A stretch of DNA of 64,000 nucleotides from the NCBI RefSeq assembly GCF_022539505.1, contig NC_061513.1, forward strand, positions 354,497,696-354,561,695, written 5' to 3'. How positions within the stretch are numbered: position 1 is the first letter of the stretch; each line of letters begins with the position of its first letter. This DNA is from Lolium rigidum. Taxonomy: Eukaryota; Streptophyta; Magnoliopsida; Poales; Poaceae. Both the position numbers and the translations under genes were made by a program. Shown here piece by piece: positions 21,355-33,705 of this stretch. The notes under the pieces are model-generated. The model had not been told where the DNA came from, searched no databases, and worked only from the letters and a program-made list of their open reading frames with translations.

Positions 21355-24300
21355 GAGTAAAATACATGGTAGGTACTTCAACTTGTCAACGGGGTTCAAT
21401 TAGGTCACCATACTCAAAGAATACGCACTTACGGTCATCAAAGACAACTTAGTGGCTCATAGACGGTCACCCGTGGTGATGGCGTAATGTATTTGATGAT
21501 GTGGCAAACTACGGATCCCATCCGTCAGTCGATGGGGCAATATTTTTATAGTCCAAGTGAGTTTCTTTGGCAAAAAGCTCCCTCAATTTTCAGCTGCGTG
21601 AGTCATTTCTCCTGCTCTATTCCCTATCAAGAGGAGGCCTAGCAGAGCAGGCCAGGCGCTGACGAGGGATTGGGCGCCGGCGTGCTAAAAGGCGGCGGCG
21701 CTGTACCCAAGCAGCTACTCAATCGATCGATTTATGTGTACGTATATTTCCTGTGAGGACTAGAATTAGCTCGTTCCCCAAATCAATCGATCAGGCACAA
21801 TCTCACCGACATCAATAAGCCGGCGACAACACGTAAGCGCGCAGGAGAGGTAGCGCACGCGAGGGGGCAAGCAGGGGTGAGGCCGCAGCGGTTCATGCTG
21901 CAGGCGGCGTAGGGTGCCGAGGAGGCCAAGAGCGGCTGGCGACGAGCTCACAGCGGCGGGGACTGGCGACGCTTGGACCGAACATGGCAAGGGAGAGAGA
22001 CAGGAGTAGCAGCGATCACCACGAACTTATCAGATCGGGCTAATAGGCCAGATAAACACACCATCGACGACACGGTCACCCGCGGCGACGGCGAGATATG
22101 ATCTACGCCGAGGAGCTGCTCTAGGATGCGCGAGCATTTGGGGAGGGCGTCTGAACCATTAGAGGAGACTCGGGGTGGGAAGGATGCAGACCAAGAGGGC
22201 TGGGACGCGGAGGAGAGGGAGATCCTCTCCGCACCGGCGCCACATCGGAGCCGAGAGAGATGAGGTCGGAGACGGCTGCAAGGACTTCGTCTTGTCGATT
22301 CCTTCGTGGTGGAGAACGGAGGGCCGCTGTTGGAGCAGGAAGGGAGTTGAAGATGGCTCATAGACGGTCATCAAAGACAACTTAGTGGCTCATAGACGGT
22401 CACCCGTGGTGATGGCGTAATGTATTTGATGATGTGGCAAATTATGGACCCCATCCGTCAGTCGATGGGGCAATATTTTTATAGTCCAAGTGAGTTTCTT
22501 TGGCAAAAAGCTCCCTCAATTTTCAGCTGCGTGAGTCATTTCTCCTGCTCTATTCCCTATCAAGAGGAGGCCTAGCAGAGCAGGCCAGGGCGCTGACGAG
22601 GGATTGGGCGCCGGCGTGCTAAAAGGCGGCGGCGCTGTACCCAAGCAGCTACTCAATCGATCGATTTCTGTGTACGTATATTTCCTGTGAGAACTAGAAT
22701 TAGCTCGTTCCCCAAATCAATCGATCAGGCACAATCTCACCGACGTCAATAAGCCGGCGACAACACGTAAGCGCGCAGGAGAGGTAGCGCACGCGAGGGG
22801 GCAAGCAGGCGCGAGGCCGCGGCGGTTCATGCTGCAGGCGGCGTAGGGTGCCGAGGAGGCCAAGAGCGGCTGGCGACGAGCTCACAGCCGGCGGGGACTG
22901 GCGACGCTTGGACCGAACATGGCAAGGGAGAGAGACAGGAGTAGCAGCGATCACCACGAACTTATCAGATCGGGCTAATAGGCCAGATAAACACACCATC
23001 GACGACACGGTCACCCGCGGCGACGGCGAGATATGATCTACGCTGAGGAGCTGCTCTAGGATGCGCGAGCATTTGGGGAGGGCGTCTGAACCATTAGAGG
23101 AGACTCGGGGTGGGAAGGATGCAGACCAAGAGGGCTAGGACGCGGAGGAGAGGGAGATCCTCTCCGCACCGGCGCCACATCGGAGCCGAGAGAGATGAGG
23201 TCGGAGACGACTGCAAGGACTTCGTCTTGTCGATTCCTTCGTGGTGGAGAACGGAGGGCCGCTGTTGGAGCAGGAAGGGAGTTGAAGATGGCTCATAGAC
23301 GGTCATCAAAGACAACTTAGTGGCTCATAGACGGTCACCCGTGGTGATGGCGTAATGTATTTGATGATGTGGCAAACTATGGACCCCATCCGTCAGTCGA
23401 TGGGGCAATATTTTTATAGTCCAAGTGAGTTTCTTTGGCAAAAAGCTCCCTCAATTTTCAGCTGCGTGAGTCATTTCTCCTGCTCTATTCCCTATCAAGA
23501 GGAGGCCTAGCAGAGCAGGCCAGGCGCTGACGAGGGATTGGGCGCCGGCGTGCTAAAAGGCGGCGGCGCTGTACCAAGCAGCTACTCAATCGATCGATTT
23601 CTGTGTAAGGACTAGAATTAGCTCGTTCCCCAAATCAATCGATCAGGCACAATCTCACCGACGTCAATAAGCCGGCGACAACACGTAAGCGCGCAGGAGA
23701 GGTAGCGCACGCGAGGGGGCAAGCAGGGGCGAGGCCGCGGCGGTTCATGCTGCAGGCGGCGTAGGGTGCCGAGGAGGCCAAGAGCGGCTGGCGACGAGCT
23801 CACAGCGGCGGGGACTGGCGACGCTTGGACCGAACATGGCAAGGGAGAGAGACAGGAGTAGCAGCGATCACCACGAACTTATCAGATCGGGCTAATAGGC
23901 CAGATAAACACACCATCGACGACACGGTCACCCGCGGCGACGGCGAGATATGATCTACGCTGAGGAGCTGCTCTAGGATGCGCGAGCATTTGGGGAGGGC
24001 GTCTGAACCATTAGAGGAGACTCGGGGTGGGAAGGATGCAGACCAAGAGGGCTGGGACGCGGAGGAGAGGGAGATCCTCTCCGCACCGGCGCCACATCGG
24101 AGACGAGAGAGATGAGGTCGGAGACGGCTGCAAGGACTTCGTCTTGTCGATTCCTTCGTGGTGGAGAACGGAGGGCCGCTGTTGGAGCAGGAAGGGAGTT
24201 GAAGATGGCTCATAGACGGTCATCAAAGACAACTTAGTGGCTCATAGACGGTCACCCGTGGTGATGGCGTAATGTATTTGATGATGTGGCAAACTATGGA

Positions 24301-26544
24301 CCCCATCCGTCAGTCGATGGGGCAATATTTTTATAGTCCAAGTGAGTTTCTTTGGCAAAAAGCTCCCTCAATTTTCAGCTGCGTGAGTCATTTCTCCTGC
24401 TCTATTCCCTATCAAGAGGAGGCCTAGCAGAGCAGGCCAGGCGCTGACGAGGGATTGGGCGCCGGCGTGCTAAAAGGCGGCGGCGCTGTACCCAAGCAGC
24501 TACTCAATCGATCGATTTCTGTGTACGTATATTTCCTGTGAGGACTAGAATTAGCTCGTTCCCCAAATCAATCGATCAGGCACAATCTCACCGACGTCAA
24601 TAAGCCGGCGACAACACGTAAGCGCGCAGGAGAGGTAGCGCACGCGAGGGGGCAAGCAGGCGCGAGGCCGCGGCGGTTCATGCTGCAGGCGGCGTAGGGT
24701 GCCGAGGAGGCCAAGAGCGGCTGGCGACGAGCTCACAGCGGCGGGGACTGGCGACGCTTGGACCGAACATGGCAAGGGAGAGAGACAGGAGTAGCAGCGA
24801 TCACCACGAACTTATCAGATCGGGCTAATAGGCCAGATAAACACACCATCGACGACACGGTCACCCGCGGCGACGGCGAGATATGATCTACGCTGAGGAG
24901 CTGCTCTAGGATGCGCGAGCATTTGGGGAGGGCGTCTGAACCATTAGAGGAGACTCGGGGTGGGAAGGATGCAGACCAAGAGGGCTAGGACGCGGAGGAG
25001 AGGGAGATCCTCTCCGCACCGGCGCCACATCGGAGCCGAGAGAGATGAGGTCGGAGACGGCTGCAAGGACTTCGTCTTGTCGATTCCTTCGTGGTGGAGA
25101 ACGGAGGGCCGCTGTTGGAGCAGGAAGGGAGTTGAAGATGGCTCATAGACGGTTATCAAAGACAACTTAGTGGCTCATAGACGGTCACCCGTGGTGATGG
25201 CGTAATGTATTTGATGATGTGGCAAACTACAGACCCCATCCGTCAGTCGATGGGCTAATATTTTTATAGTCCAAGTGAGTTTCTTTGGCAAAAAGCTCCC
25301 TCAATTTTCAGCTGCGTGAGTCATTTCTCCTGCTCTATTCCCTATCAAGAGGAGGCCTAGCAGAGCAGGCCAGGCGCTGACGAGGGATTGGGCGCCGGCG
25401 TGCTAAAAGGCGGCGGCGCTGTACCCAAGCAGCTACTCAATCGATCGATTTCTGTGTACGTATATTTCCTGTGAGGACTAGAATTAGCTCGTTCCCCAAA
25501 TCAATCGATCAGTGCACAATCTCACCGACGTCAATAAGCCGGCGACAACACGTAAGCGCGCAGAGAGGTAGCGCACGCGAGGGGGCAAGCAGGGGCGAGG
25601 CCGCGGCGGTTCATGCTGCGAGCGGCGTAGGGTGCCGAGGAGGCCAAGAGCGGCTGGCGACGAGCTCACGGCGGCGGGGACCGGCGACGCTTGGACCGAA
25701 CATGGCAAGGGAGAGAGACAGGAGTAGCAGCGATCACCACGAACTTATCGAGATCGGGCTAATAGGCCAGATAAACACACCATCGACGACACGGTCACCC
25801 GCGGCGACGGCGAGATATGATCTACGCTGAGGAGCTGCTCTAGGATGTGCGAGCATTTGGGGAGGGCGTCTGAACCATTAGAGGAGACTCGGGGTGGGAA
25901 GGATGCAGACCAAGAGGGCTGGGACGCGGAGGAGAGGGAGATCCTCTCCGCACCGGCGCCACATCGGAGCCGAGAGAGATGAGGTCGGAGACGGCTGCAA
26001 GGACTTCGTCTTGTCGATTCCTTCGTGATGGAGAACGGAGGGCCGCTGTTGGAGCAGGAAGGGAGTTGAAGCTGCCGGCGGCGGTGGACTCAGGTGTGGT
26101 GCGGTGAGTAACCATGGCCATGGCAGAGCCGTAGGAAAGGGGGGCGGAATGCGGCGGAGTAGGAGGTATGGAAGGGGGACGCTCGGAGGAGGTAGTGGAG
26201 GGCGGCTACCGGCGGGACAAGCAGGGGCGGTTGGGCAGCGCCGAGGAATTAGGATCTGGGCTGGAGGAGGGGTTGGGGACGGAGGGTCGGATGCGGGCTG
26301 TTAATCAGTTTCCCAAAAATGTTGAGGTTTTGTTTGCAAGAAATGATACGCTAGTGGAATCACACGTGGACTGACATATGGGGTCTGCAGCTAACCACAT
26401 CAGCAAATACATTGCACCATCTCTACCGGTGACCGTCTCTGATCCACTAAGTTGTCTTTGATGACCGTAAATGTGTATTCTGTGAGTACGGTGACTCAAT
26501 TGAACCCCACCAACAAGTTTAAGTACCTACTATGTATTTTACTC
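21355..26544. mobile_element. Mutator-like element with internal 5x tandem array
   Basis: Terminal inverted repeats begin GAGTAAAATACAT and extend over more than 150 bases with similar text (gtaggtactt, ggggttcaatt, ggtcatcaaagacaacttag). The flanks are an exact 10-base duplication, ccgtttgggt, at 21345-21354 and 26545-26554, close to the 9-10 bp typical of Mutator insertions. The interior is the tandem array described separately plus a unique right part (26072-26300) rich in ggcggaggag text. No transposase domain could be read, so the element is non-autonomous. Confidence 0.85.
21434..26071. repeat. Five tandem copies of a ~0.93-kb unit
   Basis: The anchor ggcgtaatgtatttgatg recurs at 21481, 22414, 23349, 24266 and 25199, giving periods of 933, 935, 917 and 933. 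Copies are nearly identical; the third lacks about 16 bases around 23605. Each copy begins with a piece of the element's own terminal repeat (ggtcatcaaagacaacttag) followed by GC-rich text. The same pair of short opposing ORFs reappears in each copy, with unstable frames (start, stop and length vary), so I do not call them genes. After the fifth copy the sequence diverges at 26072. Confidence 0.95.
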
Positions 26545-27499
26545 CCGTTTGGGTGGATGCCCCATAGAGGAGGCGGTAGTCTGGATGCTCGCCGCCATAT
26601 CCTAGCCAGGCTAGGGTTGCTGCTCGGGCTATCTCTGCTACGGTGGTCAGAGGGAGGTGCGGCGGAGAGCGACACCGTCTTCTTCAATAAATCTACGGAT
26701 GTAGGTTCTTCCCTTTCCCTCGTTTGCAGTGAAGATGAAGCTCCCCAGGCCGGCCGTGGAGGCGAGGGGGGAGTCCTTTTGGAGCTGCAAGGTGTACTAC
26801 TGCTTCTCTCCTGGCTGGCCTTGGTGGCGAGGAGGAGCAGAAGCGTGGTGTATTGATTTTGGATCGGGGAGGATGATCTTGTCCTCTCCGTCGATGCGGT
26901 GTGTGGTTGTTTGCTGCTAGCCTGCATCTTTCTCTTCCTTGCCATGGTGGCCAGGAGAGAAGCAGTGGCGATGCGCTGGCGGCCCATGCTCATCGGCTTT
27001 CGCCTGCGGGGTGCTATGGAGCTTCTGGACAAGAACTCCTACGAGCGAAACTCGCGGTGTCCTCCAGCGGCGCCGTGATCCTTGTCCGGCAAAGCGGCCC
27101 ATCTTCAACCTCCAAGTCGGAGGCCCTTCAGCGCATTGTTCGTCGGAGCTCAACACTTCTGCACCGACAAGTGGTTCCTCCCCGGAGGAGGAGGAGTGGT
27201 CGGCGGATCAGATGCTTGGACGGAAGAATTCTATTGAGCATTTCGGCACCGTATCTCGATGGGAACGTCTCGAGATCGCCAGCGAGAGGTGGCGGTGGTA
27301 CCCAGGGACCCGATTGCTTTTCTAGTTTTTGTCCTAGGGTGTTTTCTGTTAATCTAGAGGGCCTTTCTTCAAATTCTAGGTTTCGCAGGGCGAGAGATGT
27401 TAAAGGACCTTTTTGTAAATTATACCCGCCACGTGTGGAATGAAAGATTCTCTGGGGTCTTCTAGACCATGTTCTTGTTAAAAAAATACATCAAGACAT

Positions 27500-27711
27500 T
27501 GTTGTTCAAGTTTATTATTTTCACAAAGTTAATTATGCCTTTTCCCTGGAGATTCTAATGATGTACTAGCTCATATTTGCCGTGTGCCTAGAGATTCTAT
27601 TATTGTACCTCATTGTATAGCTAGGAAATCTAGTGATCAGTCTGATGTTTGGGTAGATAGATCCACCAAGTTTACGGTTAAAACGACGTAACTAATCAAT
27701 AGGGTTTGCCA
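27500..27711. other. Unassigned sequence left of the CACTA element
   Basis: The + strand gives a short readable stretch (NDVLAHICRVPRDSIIVP, then a stop further on), so it may be an old coding remnant into which the CACTA element inserted. No family is recognised. Confidence 0.3.
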
Positions 27712-27857
27712 CACTAGTGGAGAAGAGGCCTTTGGTCCCAAGCCCCTGGGAGCAAATGTCCCCGTTCTGAACCAAACCGGGACTAAACGTGAGCATTGGT
27801 CCCGGTTCGTTTCGTGGTGGGCGACCCCACTCGCTAGCGCCTGTCCGTTAGCGGCCT

Positions 27858-28013
27858 TTGGTCCCGATTTGTACTACAAACCGGGAATAAAGGGTCGGTG
27901 GCAGGGCGCGGCAGGCCGTGTCAGGCCTCGGGACCCTTTAGTCCCAGTTTGTAGTACAAACCGGGACCAAAGGCCCACCCTTTGGACCCGGTTTGTATTA
28001 CAAACCGGGACAA
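27858..28013. repeat. CACTA subterminal hairpin repeats
   Basis: Three palindromic units around tttgtactacaaa, gtttgtagtacaaac and gtttgtattacaaac, each flanked by 'ggtccc' and 'gggac', are spaced 50-80 bases apart. Such subterminal repeats are transposase-binding sites in the CACTA superfamily; the binding is inferred. Confidence 0.7.
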
Positions 28014-28323
28014 AGTCCCCAATCTGCCTATATAACCTTGCCCCTGCCCAAGTGTGAGCCACACTTAGCCATTTTTTCACTTTCTTCACAAGAGGGGTGT
28101 ATTGCTTTGCTCTCTTCTTCACATGCACAAGAGGTGTTCGATGAAATGCTTAAGAGGATTTGCCACTTGAGTTTACACAAATCAAGCCACACTTAACTTG
28201 CTATTTTCTTCTCCATCGAGGTTAACAACTTTATCCTTTCGTCTATAATTGATAAAATGCATGTGTATATATACATCGTGATGTTCTGTAATGGTTTTTG
28301 ATCAGCTTAATTATATCATGCAG

Positions 28324-28672
28324 ATGAATCGGCAATGGATGTACATTGACCGACGCTTTGACGAGTTCACTTCGGGCCTGAGTAATTTTATGGCCGTGGC
28401 TGAGGCAAACAAACATGGTGGCTTCATGTATTGTCCATTTGTTGACTGCAAGAATACCGTAAATTACGCTCACTCGAGTACCATTCACGGCCACCTTCTA
28501 CGGGACGGTTTCATGTCCAGTTAGTATTATAGGACCAAGCACGGAGAAAGAGGGGTTATGATGGAAGAGAATGAAGAAGAGGAAGAGGGTGATGACGGAT
28601 TTCCCAATTTCCCTGAATACGGTGATACTGCAGAAGGCAATGAAGACAATGAAGCAGAAGATCAAGAGGCAC
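28324..28672 (+). pseudogene. TNP2-type CACTA transposase N-terminus, truncated
   Basis: The + strand reading starts MNRQWMYIDRRFDEFTSGL, with CPFVDCKNTVNYAHSSTIHG, HLLRDGF and TKHGERG. These are the motifs of the transposase-associated zinc-binding domain (paired CPxxxCxN and HLxxxGF) at the start of plant TNP2 proteins. An in-frame TAG at 28522-28524 follows FMSS, after which an acidic stretch (EENEEEEEGDDGFPNFPEYG) continues in frame. The Gypsy LTR insertion at 28673 then removes the rest. The catalytic transposase domain is nowhere in the window, so it lies in the gap or has been lost. Confidence 0.8.
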
Positions 28673-30141
28673 TGATGTCTACGCACGCTTCTATTCCTGT
28701 AGACAGTGTTGGGCCTCCAAGAGCAGAGGTTTGTAGAACAGCAGCAAGTTTCCCTTAAGTGAATCACCCAAGGTTTATCGAACTCGGGGAGGTAGAGGTC
28801 AAAGATATCCCTCTCAAGCAACCCTGCAATTAAGATACAAGAAGTCTCTTGTGTCCCCAACACACCTAATACACTTGTCAGATGTATAGGTGCACTAGTT
28901 CGGCAAAGAGATAGTAATATGCAAGTGATATGGATGGATATGAGTGGTAATAACAATCTGAAATAAATATGGCAGCAAGTAAACATGCAGTAGAACAGTA
29001 AATAAACGGTGTTTCAATGCTTAGAAACAAGGCCTAGGGATCATACTTTCACTAGTGGACACTCTCAACAATGATCACATAGCTGAATAAATAAATGCTA
29101 CTTTCAAACACTCTCTTGTTGGATAACAAACACCATTCATTGTGTAGGGCTACAAGAGCACACCTCAAGCCGGAGTAAACAAGCTCCACAACGTCCGGAG
29201 TTCATATTAAAGTAACCTCTAGAGTGCATAATAGATCGTTGCAATTTAGACCGAGTACTAACATAGCATACACACTCGTCACCAATAGCTATGAAAGGGG
29301 AATAGATCGCATCAATACTATCATAGTAATAGTTAACTTCATAATCTACAAGAGATTACAATCATAACCTACGCCAAGTACTACATGATGCACACACTCG
29401 TCACCTTTACATCATGGAGGAGGAATAGACTACTTTAATAACATCACTAGAGTAGCACATAGATTAATAGTGATACAAAGCTCGTGATCACATAAAGATC
29501 ACATCATGGGAGAGAGAGATGAACCACATAGCTACAGGTAGAGCCCTTAGCCTCGGGGGAGAACTACTCCCTCCTCATCATGGGAAACAGCAACAGCGAT
29601 GAAGATGGCGATGGAGTCGATGGAGATGACTCCGGGGCAATTCCCGTCCGGCGGCGTGCCGGAACGAGACTTCGTCCCCCGAAACGGAGTTTCGCGATGG
29701 CGGCGGCGCCCCTGGAGTCTTTCTGGAGTATGATTGATTGATGTAGGGTTTTCGCGTCGCGAGGGATTATATAGGCGAAAGGGCAGCATCGGTGGAGTTC
29801 GAGGGGCCCACACCACATGGTGGCGCGGCCAGAGGTGGGGCCGCGCCGCCCTAGGGTGTGGCCGCCTCGTGGCTCCTCTTCGTCTCCTCTTCGGTGCTCT
29901 GGAAGCCTCCGTGGAAAATAAGACCGTGGGCTTTTGTTTCGTCCAATTCCGAGAATATTTCCTGTGTAGGATTTCTGAAACCAAAAACAGCAGAGAACGT
30001 GAACTGGCGCTTCGGCATCTTGTTAATAGGTTAGTACCGGAAAATGCATCAAAACGATATAAAGTATGAATAAAACATGTAGGTATTGTCATAAAACTAG
30101 CATGGAACATAAGAAATTATAGATACGTTGGAGACGTATCA
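28673..30141 (-). mobile_element. Gypsy family-1 LTR, reverse orientation, inside TNP2
   Basis: A 1469-base LTR closely matches the solo LTR at 627-2152. It begins tgatgtctacgcacg and ends gacgtatca on the + strand, that is, TG...CA when read in its own direction. Immediately to the right is the complement of the polypurine tract aagcttggggatgct, so this is the 3' LTR of an element pointing left. The left flank ggcac does not match the right flank of the other Gypsy half, so the two halves are not one simple insertion. Confidence 0.85.
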
Positions 30142-33038
30142 AGCATCCCCAAGCTTAGTTCCTACTCGCCCTCGAGTAGGTAAACGATAACAAGGATAAT
30201 TTCTTAAGTGACATGCTACCAACATGATCTTGATCAATACTATTGTAAAACATATGAGATGAATGAAGTGATTTAAAGCAATGGTAAAGATAATGACTAA
30301 ACAACTGAATCATATAGCAAACACTTTTCATGAATAGTACTTTCAAGACAAGCATCGATAAGTCTTGCATAAGAGTTAACTCATAAAGCAATAGATTCTT
30401 AATAGAAGGTTTTGAAGCAACATAAAGGGAGATTTAAGTTTCAGCAGTTGCTTTCCACTTTCAACATGTATATCTCATGGATAATTGTCAATACAAAGTA
30501 ATATGATGAATGCAAATAAGCAAGTATGTAAGAATCAATGCACACAGTTGACACAAGTGTTTGCTTCTAAGATAGAAAGAAGTAGGTAAACTGACTCAAC
30601 ATAAAGTAAAAGAAAGGCCCCTTCGCAGAGGGAAGAAGAGATTACTCTTGTGCTAGAGCTTTTTATTTTGAAGACATAGAAACAATTTTGTCAACGGTAG
30701 TAATAATTCATATGTGTTATGCATAAAACATCCTATAAGTTGCAAGCCTCATGCATAGAATACCAATAGTGCTCGCACCTTGTCCTAATTAGCTCGGATT
30801 TCCATGGATTATCATTGCATTACATACGTTTCAACCAAGTGTCACAAAGGGGTACCTCTATGTCACCTGTACAGAGGTCCAAGGAGATAGATCGCATTTG
30901 ATTTCTCGTTTTTGATAGATCTCACCTGAGGACATCCATACCGGGACAACATAGACAACAGATAATGGACTCCTCTTTAATGCTCAAGCATTCAACAACA
31001 GATAATATTCTCATCAGAGATTGAGGATTAATGTCCAAACTGAAACTTCCACCATGATACATGGCTTTAGTTGGCGGCCCAATGTTCTTCTCTAACAATA
31101 TGCATACTCAAACCATTTAATCATGATAAATCACCCTTACTTCAGACAAGACGAACATGCATAGCAACTCACATGATATTCAACAAAGGTGTAACAGTTG
31201 ATGGCGTCCCCCAGAAACATGGTTACCGCTCAACAAGCAACTTATAAGAAATAAGATACATAAGCGACATATTCAATACCACAATAGTTTTTTAAGCTAT
31301 TTTCCCATGAGCTATGTATTGCAAAGACAAGGAATGAAATTTTAAAGGTAGCACGCAAGCAATTTACTTGGAATGGCAGAGAAATACCATGTAGTAGGTA
31401 GTTATGGTGGACACAAATGGCATGGGTTTTTGCTCAAGGTTTTGGATGCACGAGAAGCATTCCCTCTCAGTACAAGGCTTTTGGCTAGCAAGGTTGTTTG
31501 AAGCAAACTCAAGTATGAACCGGTACAGCAAAACTTACATAAGAACATATTGCAAGCATTATAAGACTCTACACTCGTCTCCTTGTTGTTCAAACACCTT
31601 TACCAGAAAAATATCTAGACTCTTAGAGAGACCAATCATGCAAACCAAATTTCAACAAGCTCTACGATAGTTCTCCACTACTAGGTTGAACACTACATGA
31701 TGCAAGAGCTTAAACATGATCTATTTGAGAGCTCAAAACAATTGCCAAGTATCAAATTATTCAAGACAATATACCAATTACCACATGGAGCATTTTCTGT
31801 TTCCAACAAAATAGCAATGAACGAAGCAGTTTTCAACCTTCGCCATGAACATTAAAAGTAAAGCTAAGAACACCAGTGTTCATATGAAACAGCGGAGCGT
31901 GTCTTTCTCCCACACAAGGAATGCTAGGATCCAAAAAATTTCAAACAAAAACAAAAATAAAAGCATACAGACGCTCCAAGTAAAGCACATAAGATGTGAC
32001 AGAATAAAAATATAGTTTCACTAGAGGTGACCTGATAAGTTGTTGATGAAGAAGGGGATGCCTTGGGCATCCCCAAGCTTAGATGCTTGAGTCTTCTTGA
32101 AATATGCAGGGATGAACCACTGGGGCATCTCCAAGCTTAGACTTTTCACTCTTCTTGATCATATCATATCATCCTCCTATCTTGATCCTTGAAAACTTCC
32201 TCCACACCAAACTCAAAACAAACTCATTAGAGGGTTAGTGCATAATTAAAAATTCACATGTTCAGAGAGGACACAATCATTCTTAACACTTCTGGACATT
32301 ACCCAAAGCTACTGAAAGTTAATGGAACAAAGAAATCCATTCAACACATTAAAAGAGGCAATGTGAAATAAAAGGCAGAATCTGTCAAAACAGAACAGTC
32401 CGTAAAGACGAATTTTTTTGAGGCACTTAACATGCTCAGATGAAGAAGCTCAAATTGAATGAAAGTTGCGTATATATCTGAGGAACACGCATGAATTTTG
32501 GCAGAATTTTTAGACTCTCCTACAGAGAGATCTACTCAAATTCGTGACAGCTAAAAATCTGTTTTCGCCAGAAATCCAAATCTAGTATCAACTTTACTAT
32601 CAAAGACTTTACTTGGCACAATAATGCAATAAAATAAAGATAAGGAGAGTTTGCTACAGTAGTAACAACTTCCAAGACACAACAAAACAGTAGCAAAATA
32701 AAAACATGGGTTATCTCCCAAGAAGTGCTTTCTTTATAGCCATTAAGATGGGCTCAGTAATTTTAATGATGCTCGCGCAAAAAATAAGAGTTGAAGCAAA
32801 AGAGAGCATCAAAAGCAAATAAGAAACACTTTTAAGTCTAACCCACTTCCTATGAAAAGAAATCTTGTAAATAAACAAGTCATGTAAGCATAATGCAATA
32901 AGCATACAAAGGCAACACACGCGCAACTTCAAGATTCTCAACATAAAGAGGGGAAACTTAATATTATTAAGATACATATAACCATGTTTCCCTCTCTCAT
33001 AATAACTTTCAGTAGCATCATGAACAAACTCAACAATA
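30142..33038 (-). mobile_element. Gypsy internal region of the left-pointing element
   Basis: 2.9 kb of non-coding sequence in reverse orientation, starting with the polypurine tract complement at 30142-30156 and running to the gap. Words such as agcatccccaagctt recur at 32070-32110. The region corresponds to the sequence at 33707-36300 (same tract, same aagcttggggatgcc motifs) and to 1-360. It carries no recognisable gag or pol, so this part is non-coding 3' leader-like DNA of a non-autonomous or truncated element. Confidence 0.75.
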
Positions 33039-33138
33039 NNNNNNNNNNNNNNNNNNNNNNNNNNNNNNNNNNNNNNNNNNNNNNNNNNNNNNNNNNNNNN
33101 NNNNNNNNNNNNNNNNNNNNNNNNNNNNNNNNNNNNNN
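33039..33138. other. Assembly gap, 100 N
   Basis: Exactly 100 undetermined bases of unknown true length. Orientation of the retroelement sequence switches from minus to plus across it. Confidence 0.99.
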
Positions 33139-33705
33139 GCTAGTGCTATAAACTTGGCTTTCACAAAACATATTACAAATGCTCTCATAAAAGCTAGAGA
33201 AGAGAAACTAGAACGCGAAGCTTCTATTCCTAGAAAGTTAGAAGATGGTTGGGAGCCCATCATTAAGATGAAGGTCAATAACTTTGATTGTAATGCCTTA
33301 TGTGATCTTGGTGCAAGTATTTCCGTTATGCCTAAGAAGATTTATAATATGCTTGACTTGCCACCATTGAAAAATTGTTATTTGGATGTTAATCTTGTTG
33401 GTGATGCTATAAAGAAACCTTTGGGGAGAGTTGATAATGTTCGCATTACCGTTAACAATAACCTTGTCCCCGTTGATTTTGTTGTCTTGGATATTGAATG
33501 CAATGCATCTTGCCCCATTATATTGGGAAGACCTTTTCTTCGAACTGTTGGAGCTATCATTGATATGAAGGAAGGTAATATTAAATATCAATTTCCTCTC
33601 AAGAAAGGTATGGAACACTTCCCTAGAAAGAGAATGAAGTTACCTTTTGATTCTATTATTAGAACAAGTTATGATGTTGATACTGCATCTCTTGATAATA
33701 CTTGA
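33139..33705 (+). CDS. Gypsy gag-pol fragment: retropepsin-like aspartic protease, partial at 5' end
   Basis: The frame is open from the gap edge and stops at TGA 33703-33705 after DTASLDNT. The TTG at 33154 is internal, not a start. The catalytic triplet region reads CDLGASISVMPKKIYNML, with D-L-G-A-S in place of the common D-T-G-A, as in several plant Gypsy proteases. Flap and C-terminal motifs follow (IILGRPFLRTVGAIIDM). The protein ends after KKGMEHFPRKRMK and a short tail. No reverse transcriptase, RNase H or integrase follows: 2.6 kb of non-coding DNA leads straight to the polypurine tract and LTR. This makes it a likely gag-protease-only, non-autonomous family or a deletion derivative. 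Confidence 0.8.
   Translation, partial: ASAINLAFTKHITNALIKAREEKLEREASIPRKLEDGWEPIIKMKVNNFDCNALCDLGASISVMPKKIYNMLDLPPLKNCYLDVNLVGDAIKKPLGRVDNVRITVNNNLVPVDFVVLDIECNASCPIILGRPFLRTVGAIIDMKEGNIKYQFPLKKGMEHFPRKRMKLPFDSIIRTSYDVDTASLDNT

Larger units (their letters stand above)
21169..27485 (+). mobile_element. Poly-A retroposon (LINE-like, non-autonomous) split by a Mutator-like element
   Basis: Flanked by a perfect 14-base target duplication, atacatcaagacat, at 21155-21168 and 27486-27499, with an A run immediately before the right copy. That is the signature of target-primed reverse transcription. Its own sequence is about 1.1 kb in two pieces, 21169-21354 (pyrimidine-rich 5' end) and 26545-27485, separated by the Mutator-like element. 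The 3' half resembles the element at 49.9-50.8 kb: tcttcaa...ctccaagtcgga, then ttgtaaattatacccgccac before the tail. No reverse transcriptase is present, so it depends on other elements or is a truncated family. Confidence 0.85.

Noticed and set aside
21766..25708. Repeated small ORFs (about 60-140 residues) in the tandem array
   Set aside because: They recur because the DNA repeats; frame, start and stop vary between copies, and no domain is recognisable.
21434..26071. CRISPR-like array
   Set aside because: Units are ~930 bases and contiguous with no short spacers; this is a plant genome and a tandem repeat within a transposon.
33154..33156. Apparent start of the protease ORF
   Set aside because: The codon is TTG and the frame is open upstream to the gap, so this is internal coding sequence.
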